DNA of 64,000 nt from UBA6168 sp964508135. Its GTDB lineage: Bacteria; Bacteroidota; Bacteroidia; Chitinophagales; Saprospiraceae. The position numbers and the translations under genes were made by a program. Position 1 is the stretch's first letter. Each line of letters opens with the position of its first letter. Positions 6,952 through 15,531 of the stretch are shown one piece after another. Below the pieces are notes generated by a model, which ran no database searches, had not been told where the DNA came from, and worked only from the letters and a program-made list of their open reading frames with translations. The stretch covers positions 1 through 64,000 of the forward strand of contig CAZDSU010000016.1 of assembly GCA_964508135.1 (NCBI GenBank), written 5' to 3'.

Positions 6952-9420
6952 CTACTGAGGGTTCAGCGTAAACTCCACCCTCCTGTTTCTGAGGCGGCCT
7001 TCTTTGGTGTTGTTGTCACCGATTGGGCTGGTCGGGCCGTGGCCAGCATAGACCATCTGCGATAACCGTACGCCAATGCCTGAAAGGTAATCATAGCAAG
7101 CCCTTGCACGAGCTTCGGAAAGTGATTGATTGGATGCGGCAGGGCCTTCGTTGTCGGTGTAGCCATCAATCGAAAGCTTGTAGCCCTTGTAGCGTGACAT
7201 GACCTCCGCAATCTGGTCAAGGTCTTTTCTGGAGGCCGGCAACAACTCTGCGCTGCTGGACCGGAACTTGACGTTGCGCATGGCCTTGTCGAGCACCGCC
7301 TTGTCCTCCGCATCTATTTCCGGGCAACCCTCGTTGCTGGCAGGGCCTTTCAAGTTCGGGCACCTGTCCTGGGGGTCTGCCAGGCCGTCATTGTCGGTGT
7401 CGGGGCAGCCTTGGAATTTAGCAAGGCCGTAGGCTTCCGGGCACTCGTCCTTGTTGTCGGCAATGCCGTCGTTGTCGGTGTCCGGACAGCCATTTTGCTC
7501 TGCCGGGCCAGGTGCGTCCGGGCAGTCATCCTTGTCGTCGGTGACGCCATCCCGGTCGGCGTCGGGGCAGCCGTTGATGGCGGCGAGGCCAGGGACGGTC
7601 GGGCACCTGTCTTCTTTGTCAATGATATTGTCGCCGTCGGTGTCGGGGCAGCCGGAGAAGCGGCGCAGGCCAGCGTTGTCCGGGCAGTCGTCCAGGTTGT
7701 TCGCAACACCGTCGCCGTCCGAGTCGGGGCAGCCGCCGAAGCGCTGGTCGCCCGCCTCGTTGGGGCAGGTATCCTCCTTGTCGGCAAGGCCGTCGCCGTC
7801 CGTGTCGGGGCAGCCGCCGAGGGTGCCAGCGACGGTCGGGCATGGGTCATCGTTGTTTTTGACGCCGTCGCCATCGCTGTCGTTGGCCTTTTTGCCGAGC
7901 ATGAAGCTCAGGCCGACGCCACCGGCCCCGTACCAGTCCTTTCCGCCAGTGGAGGAGGTCACACCATCCAGGGCGTCGGAGAAAGTGGCCCTGGTCGTAT
8001 AATCGAAGTTGAGGGACACCATGCTGGAAACGTCCACCCGGAACCCAAGGCCCATCGGTAGGGCAAAGTTGGCTTTCTTCGTGTCCTGTTCGCCATTATC
8101 CGTGTTGGGGTCGCCGATGCCGAAGCCAGCACCCAGCCGCACGAATGGGGACACCTTGGGCGCCTTGGTGGCCCGCTTGGCCCTCAGCAGGTTTACAAAA
8201 TAGAAGTCCCCGGTGGCCAGCACTTCCACCATTTTCTTGTCGAAGGAGGCGCCCCTTTCCGGGTGCCTGTCTTCTCCCTTCAGGCGCAGGTAGTTCACAC
8301 CCAGGTTCAGGCTCATCAGGTTAAGTTGGGCGCCTTGTGCCGTCGGTGGCAGGGCAGGGCCAGCGTTTACTTTGGCCGAGGGGTGGTAGGAGGCAAAGCT
8401 GGCATAAGGGGAACGGGGACGCTCCAAGCTGCCTAACTCCTCCTTCGCTCTAGCCTCGACATAACTATAAAAAAGCATTCCAAATAATGTACCCGCAGTG
8501 ATATTGGAGTTTTGATAAATTGGCACAGGTCCTATTCCGTCCTCACGATAGCAATAGCCAATAGTGGCATTGGGTTGGGCGGCACCGACTGTCACTCCTC
8601 CGGTTGGCACCATGCTTATCTTGGAGGGGGCTGGCGTGGAGGAGGCAGGTGGGGATTTGGGTTTGCAGCTATCGGCGTAAGCGTTGGCGGTTTCGACGGC
8701 TTTGGCGGCGTCGAAGGCTGCTTCTTCGGCGTGGTCGGCGGGTTCTTTAGCAGCGTAGTAGGTTTGGGAGGCGGCTACGGCGACGGCTTTTTTGGCGTCG
8801 GTGGCGGCTCTTAGGTAGGCGGCGGTGGCATCGTCGGAGGCTTTTTTAGCGGCGTCGGCGGCTTTTTTAGCGGCGTCGGCGGCTTTTTTGGCGTCGTCGG
8901 CGGCTTTCTTGGCAGCGTCGCAATCGCCAGCATTGGCATAGGTCTCTGCGAGGTCTTTTTGTTTTTTAGCCTCGTCCCTGGCAGCTTCCGCCGTTTTTTG
9001 GGCGTCTTGGGCTTGTTTTACATAGTCAGGCTCCTGGGGTTTGGGGACGCAACCATTGGCGGCGGTGCGGGCCTGACTGGCGTAGGAGGTGGCCCTTCTG
9101 GCGGCGTCGGCGGCGTCGTCGGCCTTGTCTTGGACGAAGGCGGTAACAGTTTTTATCCCATTTTCGGCGGCTTTTTCGGCAGCGGTTGCGGCGGCATTTG
9201 CATCGGTGGCGGCTTTTTCGGCGGCATCGGCGGCGGCATTTGCGGCGGCACAATCACTATTTGCGGCAGCGGTCACTGCGTCTTTTTGATGTTTCAATGC
9301 CTGCCTTGTTGCAGCCATGGTCTTGTCCAGGGCGTCTTGGGCCTGTTTTCCATAGTCCACCTGCCCGAACATGAACAGGGGCAGCAGTAAGATGGCAAAG
9401 AGTAGTTTGAATTTTTTCAT
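6952..9420 (-). CDS. OmpA-family outer-membrane protein with coiled-coil and TSP3 repeats
   Basis: An 822-residue envelope protein. A signal peptide (KKFKLLFAILLLPLFMFGQ) is followed by about 250 residues very rich in Ala, Lys and Asp (repeated AAKKAADDAKKAADAA), predicted as a long helix or coiled coil. Next come a beta-barrel-like region, seven thrombospondin type 3 calcium repeats (for example DSDGDGVKNNDDPCP), and a C-terminal OmpA peptidoglycan-binding domain (NVKFRSSSAELLP; DGYTDNEG; RARACYDYL; RNRRVEF). It probably ties the outer membrane to the cell wall. I start at 9420 because that Met opens the signal peptide. Its upstream block resembles the one before the NlpE-like gene. Confidence 0.9.
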   Translation of the reverse strand: MKKFKLLFAILLLPLFMFGQVDYGKQAQDALDKTMAATRQALKHQKDAVTAAANSDCAAANAAADAAEKAATDANAAATAAEKAAENGIKTVTAFVQDKADDAADAARRATSYASQARTAANGCVPKPQEPDYVKQAQDAQKTAEAARDEAKKQKDLAETYANAGDCDAAKKAADDAKKAADAAKKAADAAKKASDDATAAYLRAATDAKKAVAVAASQTYYAAKEPADHAEEAAFDAAKAVETANAYADSCKPKSPPASSTPAPSKISMVPTGGVTVGAAQPNATIGYCYREDGIGPVPIYQNSNITAGTLFGMLFYSYVEARAKEELGSLERPRSPYASFASYHPSAKVNAGPALPPTAQGAQLNLMSLNLGVNYLRLKGEDRHPERGASFDKKMVEVLATGDFYFVNLLRAKRATKAPKVSPFVRLGAGFGIGDPNTDNGEQDTKKANFALPMGLGFRVDVSSMVSLNFDYTTRATFSDALDGVTSSTGGKDWYGAGGVGLSFMLGKKANDSDGDGVKNNDDPCPTVAGTLGGCPDTDGDGLADKEDTCPNEAGDQRFGGCPDSDGDGVANNLDDCPDNAGLRRFSGCPDTDGDNIIDKEDRCPTVPGLAAINGCPDADRDGVTDDKDDCPDAPGPAEQNGCPDTDNDGIADNKDECPEAYGLAKFQGCPDTDNDGLADPQDRCPNLKGPASNEGCPEIDAEDKAVLDKAMRNVKFRSSSAELLPASRKDLDQIAEVMSRYKGYKLSIDGYTDNEGPAASNQSLSEARARACYDYLSGIGVRLSQMVYAGHGPTSPIGDNNTKEGRLRNRRVEFTLNPQ

Positions 9421-9550
9421 GACAAAGATTTTTGGATGATGGGCAAGTGCATGGCCGGGGCTGTGCGCCACGGCGGTTGCATGTTGCCCGGTGAACGGTA
9501 TTGTGAACAGTGATTACCCTATCTCTCCCTTTCAGGAAATGAAGTTGTTT

Positions 9551-9624
9551 CATGGTACAAAAATGGGGCTGGCGCACCCGGCGGGCGTTATAGATTCGTT
9601 GCAATCGGTTGTATATTCGTTGCA
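9551..9624 (-). promoter_or_regulatory. Conserved upstream block with 9-bp direct repeats 21 bp apart (copy 1)
   Basis: About 130-200 bp upstream of the OmpA-family start. TTCGTTGCA occurs at 9595-9603 and 9616-9624, a spacing of 21 bp (two helical turns). The adjoining CATGGT.CAAAAATGGGG...CGCACCCG..CGGGCGTTATAGA block is nearly identical at 10819-10893. Tandem 9-bp sites with 12-bp spacers are the arrangement used by LytTR-type regulators, but identity of the regulator is inference. Confidence 0.55.
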
Positions 9625-9654
9625 ACTGGAGGAGCGGCTGTATCATAAGTGGTT

Positions 9655-9775
9655 TTCGCCTTCGGCGAAACAAATAAAATTTGAACGCAGAGGCGCAAAG
9701 GCGCTGAGAACAAAACACACCTCTGCGTCATTGCGCCTCTGCGTTCATTAATTTGTTGTGCCGAAGGCACAATTG
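9655..9775. repeat. Inverted repeat with GAACGCAGAGGCGCAA arms
   Basis: Arms at about 9683-9698 and 9733-9748 (GAACGCAGAGGCGCAA mirrored), flanked by small TTCGCCTTCGGCGAA (9656-9670) and GTGCCGAAGGCAC palindromes. It is noncoding and lies in the 384-bp gap between two minus-strand genes. Confidence 0.65.
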
Positions 9776-9804
9776 ACTTATGACTCAGCCGCTGCATCCA
9801 ACCG

Positions 9805-10728
9805 TTATTCGCCCAATACTTTTTTCAGCAGGTATTTCTTTGCGGATTTTGCGTCCCGCTTACTGCCGTCGGCATTCAGGCTGACGAGGCCCTCCGCCGT
9901 GACCTGGTACTTGGTGGCCCCGGCTTTTCCGTTCAAGGTCACGACCTCCCCGGCCACGGCCCATGTCCCGTTCGATTCCACGGTCTTGGGCTTTTTGCCC
10001 TTGTACTGCTCCTCCAGCGTGAAAGTCCTTTTTTCATCGGCGTTCAAGGTGAGCATGGTTTCGATGCCGTCGCAATCGGTGCAGGGCAGGCTGCCCGTGT
10101 AAAAAGCGGCCATTTGCTCCACCAGGGTTTGCTCCGCCGATGCCGGGGCAGCCTCGCCGATGCCCATGTCGCACTCGATTTTGGTCAGCAGCCACTTGCC
10201 GTTTTCTTTTTTCAGCTCGAAGTTCTGTTCGTGTGGGCCTCCGCCGTGCGTACCGTTCAGGGTTACGGCAGCCCGGTCGTTGGCAAGGGAGTTGATGCGA
10301 ACGGGCGAGGTTGTCCAAAAATTGAGGTCCCAATCCTGGGCGCAGAAGTAGATGTCGGCATCCATGCCAGCAGGCGCACCTTCTGCTTCCTCGTTTTGCC
10401 AAAGCTTTTCACAAGTTTTAAAGTAAGCGGTGTGGTTGTCCAGCAATTCGGTGCTCACAAACCCGCTTGACTTGATATTGGCCAGGTATTTTTCCAATTC
10501 GGGGAGGTCCAGGGCATAATGCTTGTTCACCTCTTTCACGTAGGCCGCATCTTTTGAGCCATTGGCAATGGATTGGTCGTACCATTTATAAAAGCCATGA
10601 ATGGCATCCGCAATCGCCGTGGAATCAACACTGGCGGCTGAGGCTTCTGTGGTGGCGGCATCTTTTGGCGCTTCTTTGCAGGCAAAGCAGCAGGACACAA
10701 AAAGGCAAGCGAAAATCAGGTTCTTCAT
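9805..10728 (-). CDS. Lipoprotein with NlpE-like C-terminal domain
   Basis: A 307-residue protein with a lipoprotein signal (LFVSCCFAC, lipid Cys at about 17). Residues about 40-190 resemble the DUF3828-type small alpha/beta domain (YKWYDQSIANGSK; ADIYFCAQDWD). From about 205 the sequence YTGSLPCTDCDGIETMLTL matches the NlpE N-terminal signature with its CxxC pair, a family linked to copper resistance and envelope stress sensing. The protein is therefore a probable outer-membrane-anchored lipoprotein. It shares its upstream block with the OmpA-family gene, suggesting co-regulation. Confidence 0.75.
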   Translation of the reverse strand: MKNLIFACLFVSCCFACKEAPKDAATTEASAASVDSTAIADAIHGFYKWYDQSIANGSKDAAYVKEVNKHYALDLPELEKYLANIKSSGFVSTELLDNHTAYFKTCEKLWQNEEAEGAPAGMDADIYFCAQDWDLNFWTTSPVRINSLANDRAAVTLNGTHGGGPHEQNFELKKENGKWLLTKIECDMGIGEAAPASAEQTLVEQMAAFYTGSLPCTDCDGIETMLTLNADEKRTFTLEEQYKGKKPKTVESNGTWAVAGEVVTLNGKAGATKYQVTAEGLVSLNADGSKRDAKSAKKYLLKKVLGE

Positions 10729-10818
10729 TTTGAAAATGTTTAAGGATGAAAAAAAACTAAAGTTGCAACCCCCCTTCCTAAGGAACTGGTCTTCCCCACT
10801 TCCAGGTAGTAGTTACAG

Positions 10819-10893
10819 CATGGTGCAAAAATGGGGGTGACGCACCCGGGCGGGCGTTATAGATTCGTTGCAATCGCTTATAGATTCGTTGCA
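10819..10893 (-). promoter_or_regulatory. Conserved upstream block with 9-bp direct repeats 21 bp apart (copy 2)
   Basis: TTCGTTGCA at 10864-10872 and 10885-10893, about 135-165 bp upstream of the NlpE-like lipoprotein start. The surrounding sequence matches 9551-9624 almost base for base, while the flanking DNA differs, so the block is probably a shared operator/promoter. Confidence 0.55.
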
Positions 10894-10906
10894 TGGGCGG
10901 GGTTTA

Positions 10907-10995
10907 TTGAGGTATTGAGGTATTGGGGTATTGGGTTATTGGGTTATTGAGTTATTACCAATAACCCAATAACCCAATAACCCAATAACCCAATT
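10907..10995. repeat. ATTGGGTT-unit inverted tandem repeat
   Basis: Tandem GGTATT/GGGTTATT units (10907-10957) followed by mirrored AATAACCC units (10958-10995), ending 2 bp before the sensor-kinase stop codon. It may fold as a terminator. Similar units occur at 46428-46500 and 60621-60675. Confidence 0.7.
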
Positions 10996-10996
10996 T

Positions 10997-13900
10997 TCAC
11001 TTTCTAACGGCGCTAGGCGATATGCCATAGGTTTCCAGAAAGGTCTTCGAAAAATGGGAGACTTCCTTGAACCCAACCTGCCAGGCCACTTCTTTCACGG
11101 CGAGCTGGGTGGTTTCCAAGAGGAGCTTGGCCTGCGCCATCCGGTAGTTTCGGATGAAATCGGAGGGGGAAACATCGGTGAGGGCCTTCAGCTTGCGGAA
11201 GAGCTGGGAGCGGCTCATGCTGAGGGTATTGCAGAGCTGTGGCAAGGCGAAGGCTTCGTCGGCGTAGTTTGCTTCCACGATTTGCCGCAATTTTTGCAGG
11301 AAGGCGTCCTCGACCAAAACAGTTTCCGCATCGGGTGGTAGGCCAGTCTTTTCGCCGTCCTCGGCTTTGGACAGGTTTTGCGCAAAATCGTATTTCTTCG
11401 AAAAATGGGCGGCCAGGCGCCGCTTGTTTTCCAGCATCATTTCCAGCGTTGCCAGCAGTTCCGCCTTTTGGAAAGGCTTGGGCATGTAGGCGTCCGCCCC
11501 CCGGCGCAGCCCAGCGATTTTGGAACTGGCGTCTGCCTTGGCCGTGAGCAACAAGATGGGGATATGGCTGGTGCGCTCGTCGTGCTTGAGGGCATCGAGC
11601 ACTTGATAGCCGTCCTTTTCTGGCATCATCACATCGCTGATGATGAGGTCGGGGATTAGTTCCAATGCTTTTTCGATGCCGATGCGGCCGTTGTAAGCGA
11701 TGCTGATTTCATAGCTGTCTTGCAGGATGGTGCGGAGGTAGGTCACCACGTCGGGGTTGTCTTCGATTAGGAGGATTTGAGGATTTTCTTTACCCTTGAC
11801 CCCTAAAGGGGAACCTAATTGGGGAAGTTCTGTGGTAAATAATTCAGCAGAAGTTGATGGGTTAGGTTCCCCTTTAGGGGTCAGGGGTAAAAATGAATTA
11901 GGTTCCCCTTTAGGGGTCAGGGGCTGGGTAACGGGTGAATGCGCCACAGGCAACCGAACCGTGAACGTCGTCCCTGCCCCTCTGTCCCCTAAAGGGGAAG
12001 TGCTGCTCTCCACACGGATTTCCCCGTCCATGAGTTTCACCAATTCCAGCGCATGTGCCAGCCCGATGCCTGTGCCCTCGCCCGCACGGGTGGAGGAGCC
12101 ATCTACTTGGTAAAAACGGTCGAATACATGCGGCAGGTCGGCTTCGGGGATGCCGATGCCGGTGTCGCTGACGGAAATTAGAAATTGGGAAATTGGGAAA
12201 TTGGTGGGCTGCCCAATTTCCAATTTCCTAATTTCCACCTTAATTTCTCCGCCAGAAGGCGTAAACTTCAAGGCATTGGACAACAGGTTGCTCACCACCT
12301 GCTGCACCTGTTCGGGGTCGAAGTCCATCTCCAACTTTTCCAAAGTGGTAAAAAAGCGCAGCGAGAGGTTCCGGCTGTTGGCAAGGGATTGGAAGCTCTC
12401 CGTCACGTAGCGCAGGAATGCCACGATGTCGCCGTGCCGTAGGTTCAGTTTGAATGACCTGTCCTCCAGTTTTGACAGGTCGAGCAGTTGGTTGACGAGG
12501 TGGAGGAGGTTTTGGCCGTTCCGTTCGATGAGGTTGAAATTTGAAATTAGGAAATTAGAAATTAATTGGCGGCGTTCTTTTGTGTCCTCATTTTCCCAAT
12601 TTCCCAATTTCCCAATTTCCATTTTCCCTTCCTCCGCCATGCCGAGTATCACCGTCAGCGGAGTGCGGAACTCGTGGGTAAGGTTGGTGTAAAGACGGCT
12701 TTTGAAAACGTCCAATTCCTTCAGCCGCTCCGCTTCCTGATGTTCAAGCCGCAGTTGGTTTTTAAGCTCCAAGCGCCTTTTTATGAAAAGGAAAACACCG
12801 AAGGCAATGCCGGCCAGCACCAATGCATACAGCAGGTACATCCACCAGGTGGCCCACCAGGGCGGGTGGACGATGAGCGGCAGCGCAATTTCCTCCGAAA
12901 GCCATTGCCCCCTTGCATTGAGCGCCTTTGCCAGAAACAGGTATTTGCCAGCGGGCAGGCTGTAAAAAGTCACGGCATTGTTCCTGCCAGGGACCGACCA
13001 GTTCTCATCCTGCCCCCCCTCCAGCTTATAGCTGTACAGGGCCTGCCCTCCTTCACCTACACCGAAAACACCAAATTCAATGTTGACCGTCCGGTTGTAG
13101 TGGTGAACCTCCAAGCGGTCATTCGCACCGTGAAAAACTTGGGTGATGACGCTGTCGGAGCCGTCTTTGGTCATGGAGATGGAGCGGAGCAGGAGCCGTT
13201 CGCTCGAAACTTGAAGGTTGTGTTTGCGCATCACCTCCGTGGGATAAAAACCCGTTATGCCCTTTGTGCCGCCGAAAAACATGCGACCGTCGGATGCCTT
13301 GAAAAAGCTGGCCCGGTTGAACTCATTGTCTGCCAGTCCGTCCTGTTTGAAGAAATTGATGAATTTACCAGTGGCCATGCTGAAGCGGGATAGCCCGTTG
13401 AAAGTGGAGAGCCAAAGGCAGGAGTCACCTTCCGGCAGGATGCCAACAATATTATCGTTGGGCAGACCATCGGCTTGGGTATAGCGTCTGGTGGTTTTTG
13501 TCCCATAATCAAACTGGACAAGTCCTTGCTCGGTGCCGATCCACAGTTTGCCTTTGCCGTCGGGGTAAAGGGACTTGGGGTTTTGCAATGGTTCGGGGTC
13601 GTTTTCTTTCCAAACTTGGAACCTTTCGTTGACGGGGTCGTAGCTGCGCAGACTGTTGGCATTGCAGAACCAGACCTGTTGGTTATAGGCATCAAAAGCC
13701 ATATCGGAAGCCGCTGCTTGCCCTGTAAAGCTGTATAAATACTCCCATTGGGGTGATGGTTGCGACAAGTCTAATTGATAGAAGGCATCCCCGTTGGTCT
13801 GCCATATTTTGCCTTTGCCGTTTTTTGCCAAGACCCCTACATCAACGGATTTCGTGATGCTTTTGTAAGGGTTGCTCCATGAATGCATTTTGGGGGCAAA

Positions 13901-15157
13901 AACTGTCCCATCGTTCATCAAAAGCTTTCCATCGTGAGAAAGCATGTCGTAAGGTGGATGTGCCGTTATTGACAGTGGCTGGTCTATCGCTTCACCGTTT
14001 TTCTTGATTTGAAAAATATTGCTGTAAAAACTGGCAAAGACATTCCCTTCATCGTCTTCGGCAAAGCCCCTGAAGCTGCAAAACCCTTGACAAGCGGCGT
14101 TTTTTTCACTAAACCAGGTATCGAACAAATCCTTTGTCGGGGCTACTTTCAAAAGGCCAACAGACGAGGCAACCCAAATGCTTCCTAATTTGTCCAGAAA
14201 GATACCGCCCAAGTCCACTTGGTTCGGAAAGATTTGCTCCAGTTGCTTTTTGAAATTGATAGCCCTGCCTTGATTGGCGTCGAAAAAAACGAGGTTGCGG
14301 GCATTTCCGCTTGCCCACAGGTTCCCCTCTGGCGTTTCCAGGACGTCAACGAAATATGGCACGTCCGCCGATGGGCTGGAATGCTGGTGGATTGGGTGCA
14401 ACTCAAAGGTCGCCGCCCCCTGTTTAAGCCTCCAAATAGTACCGCCAACCACCAAAAGTATGCTGTGGTTTTGGCCTGGCACTAAGAAGTAAGAGAAAAT
14501 GGGCGAAGCTTGGGCAGGGATTTCTCGCTGTTTTTTTCCAGTCTTGTCAAATTGAATGACCGCCTTCAAGTCCTGCTTCAGGCAAAACAGGTTACCAAGT
14601 CCGTCGCTGCAAATCGTGCGGTTAAAAATTACCTGACTTACACCTTCCAACCGGACTGCCCGTCGGATTTCCCCTTTTTCGAGACGAAGCAAAAAGATTT
14701 CGTCCAATTGCGCTTGGCTTTTACAGACGACTGCTATTTCTCCGGAATGGAGTTGAATGCAGGTTGCACTAATGGTATCTGCCCCACTTGGCAAATGCGC
14801 CGCTAAAGATCGGGCGGTTTGCTTGCCTGTCGCTGTATTGATGCTGATGAGCTGGCCATTTTGGCAATAACGCAACCACTCGCCATCGGCATGTATTTTT
14901 TGAGGGGGCAGGCGGTTCGACCGAAATACTGGATGATTGGTATTGGAAGCATTCAGAAACTGGTCTCCATCGAAGCGGGTGAGTGTGCCGTTGGCATTTA
15001 TCCAGATAAAGCCCTGGCTGTCTTGAACGATGCTGGTAGTCGAGTTTTGTGGGAGGCCATCGGCGACGGTGTACAGGCGGAGGTCGGCTTTCTGCGCAAC
15101 AGCGAAAAGCGGTAGGAGGGAAATCAAAAAGGTACGCAAATACGGAGTCTTAGGCAT
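10997..15157 (-). CDS. Hybrid two-component system protein (sensor kinase + receiver + AraC HTH)
   Basis: A 1,386-residue HTCS-type regulator. A signal peptide is followed by periplasmic two-component beta-propeller repeats (DGLPQNS...; KLWIGTEQGLVQFD), a Y_Y_Y domain, one membrane segment near 765-790, a HisKA domain with HEFRTPLT (His about 826), HATPase (DTGIGIPE) at about 905-1050, a receiver domain (about 1126-1220, SDVMMPEKDGYQ) and an AraC helix-turn-helix (1293-1386). Such proteins sense nutrients, often glycans, and control nearby transporters; the SSS symporter upstream is a candidate. Repeat-encoded segments interrupt the kinase: about residues 839-870 between the DHp helices, 972-993 before DTGIG, and nearly the whole linker 1052-1122. 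The start at 15157 precedes the signal peptide; upstream ATGs lack one. Confidence 0.92.
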   Translation of the reverse strand: MPKTPYLRTFLISLLPLFAVAQKADLRLYTVADGLPQNSTTSIVQDSQGFIWINANGTLTRFDGDQFLNASNTNHPVFRSNRLPPQKIHADGEWLRYCQNGQLISINTATGKQTARSLAAHLPSGADTISATCIQLHSGEIAVVCKSQAQLDEIFLLRLEKGEIRRAVRLEGVSQVIFNRTICSDGLGNLFCLKQDLKAVIQFDKTGKKQREIPAQASPIFSYFLVPGQNHSILLVVGGTIWRLKQGAATFELHPIHQHSSPSADVPYFVDVLETPEGNLWASGNARNLVFFDANQGRAINFKKQLEQIFPNQVDLGGIFLDKLGSIWVASSVGLLKVAPTKDLFDTWFSEKNAACQGFCSFRGFAEDDEGNVFASFYSNIFQIKKNGEAIDQPLSITAHPPYDMLSHDGKLLMNDGTVFAPKMHSWSNPYKSITKSVDVGVLAKNGKGKIWQTNGDAFYQLDLSQPSPQWEYLYSFTGQAAASDMAFDAYNQQVWFCNANSLRSYDPVNERFQVWKENDPEPLQNPKSLYPDGKGKLWIGTEQGLVQFDYGTKTTRRYTQADGLPNDNIVGILPEGDSCLWLSTFNGLSRFSMATGKFINFFKQDGLADNEFNRASFFKASDGRMFFGGTKGITGFYPTEVMRKHNLQVSSERLLLRSISMTKDGSDSVITQVFHGANDRLEVHHYNRTVNIEFGVFGVGEGGQALYSYKLEGGQDENWSVPGRNNAVTFYSLPAGKYLFLAKALNARGQWLSEEIALPLIVHPPWWATWWMYLLYALVLAGIAFGVFLFIKRRLELKNQLRLEHQEAERLKELDVFKSRLYTNLTHEFRTPLTVILGMAEEGKMEIGKLGNWENEDTKERRQLISNFLISNFNLIERNGQNLLHLVNQLLDLSKLEDRSFKLNLRHGDIVAFLRYVTESFQSLANSRNLSLRFFTTLEKLEMDFDPEQVQQVVSNLLSNALKFTPSGGEIKVEIRKLEIGQPTNFPISQFLISVSDTGIGIPEADLPHVFDRFYQVDGSSTRAGEGTGIGLAHALELVKLMDGEIRVESSTSPLGDRGAGTTFTVRLPVAHSPVTQPLTPKGEPNSFLPLTPKGEPNPSTSAELFTTELPQLGSPLGVKGKENPQILLIEDNPDVVTYLRTILQDSYEISIAYNGRIGIEKALELIPDLIISDVMMPEKDGYQVLDALKHDERTSHIPILLLTAKADASSKIAGLRRGADAYMPKPFQKAELLATLEMMLENKRRLAAHFSKKYDFAQNLSKAEDGEKTGLPPDAETVLVEDAFLQKLRQIVEANYADEAFALPQLCNTLSMSRSQLFRKLKALTDVSPSDFIRNYRMAQAKLLLETTQLAVKEVAWQVGFKEVSHFSKTFLETYGISPSAVRK
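11799..11999. repeat. Family B repeats (GGTTCCCCTTTAGGGGTCAG) inside the sensor-kinase gene
   Basis: Copies at 11799-11815 (inverted), 11865-11887, 11901-11924 and a partial one at 11985-11999. In the kinase frame they read PLTPKGEPN (twice), GSPLGVKG and SPLGDRG. All are open and in frame. Confidence 0.9.
12175..12240. repeat. AAATTGGG-unit palindrome inside the kinase catalytic domain
   Basis: GAAATTAGAAATTGGGAAATTGG-type units mirrored as CCAATTTCCAATTTCC. Translated in frame it gives about 17 residues (LEIGQPTNFPISQFLIS) inserted just before the VSDTGIG motif. Confidence 0.8.
12540..12625. repeat. AAATTAGG/CCCAATTT inverted repeat inside the DHp domain
   Basis: Imperfect arms of AAATTAGGAAATTAGAAATT and CCCAATTTCCCAATTTCC flank about 35 bp of other sequence. 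It encodes about 30 extra residues (MEIGKLGNWEN...ISNFLISNFN) between the two helices of the dimerisation domain. Confidence 0.75.
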
Positions 15158-15422
15158 CAATTCAATATTGTACCAATGTCCCGCAGATAATGAAGCGCTG
15201 CAAAAATCAGCATTAATGCATTGGGAATTAAATTTCTTGTTTTTTTGCCACAAAAGCTGCCACAAGAGGAGGGAAAATTGCGAAGCAATTTTTCCCTACA
15301 AAAAACGCTCTCCCGGCAGCGGAGAAGGGAATACATATAGCGTATAGGGGAAGCGGGTCAAAATGTCATGTTGAGCAATTTGCGCAAAACTTATTATTGC
15401 GGAGCATAGATACAACTTACAA

Positions 15423-15496
15423 CGCCTTAATGATTGAAGTTGAAACGGCTGGTTTGTCAAGACAAACCAGCCGTTTCAACTTCAATCATTAAGGCG
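15423..15496. repeat. Perfect palindrome with 36-bp arms
   Basis: The left arm 15423-15458 is the exact reverse complement of 15461-15496, with a 2-base centre (AA). It lies in the 374-bp gap between the symporter 3' end and the sensor-kinase start; the rest of that gap holds only a short AAAATTGCGAAGCAATTTT hairpin near 15279. It has no T-run, so it is not a classical terminator. Confidence 0.9.
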
Positions 15497-15531
15497 TCCG
15501 TGACGGATCGTCTTTCTATATGCACTGATGA

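Noticed and set aside
7411..8061. Long plus-strand open frames across the OmpA/TSP3 gene (Val/Gly-rich translations).
   Set aside because: They are antisense shadows of the GC-rich TSP3 and Ala/Asp-rich repeats; the minus-strand frame has domains, a signal peptide and an OmpA C-terminus.
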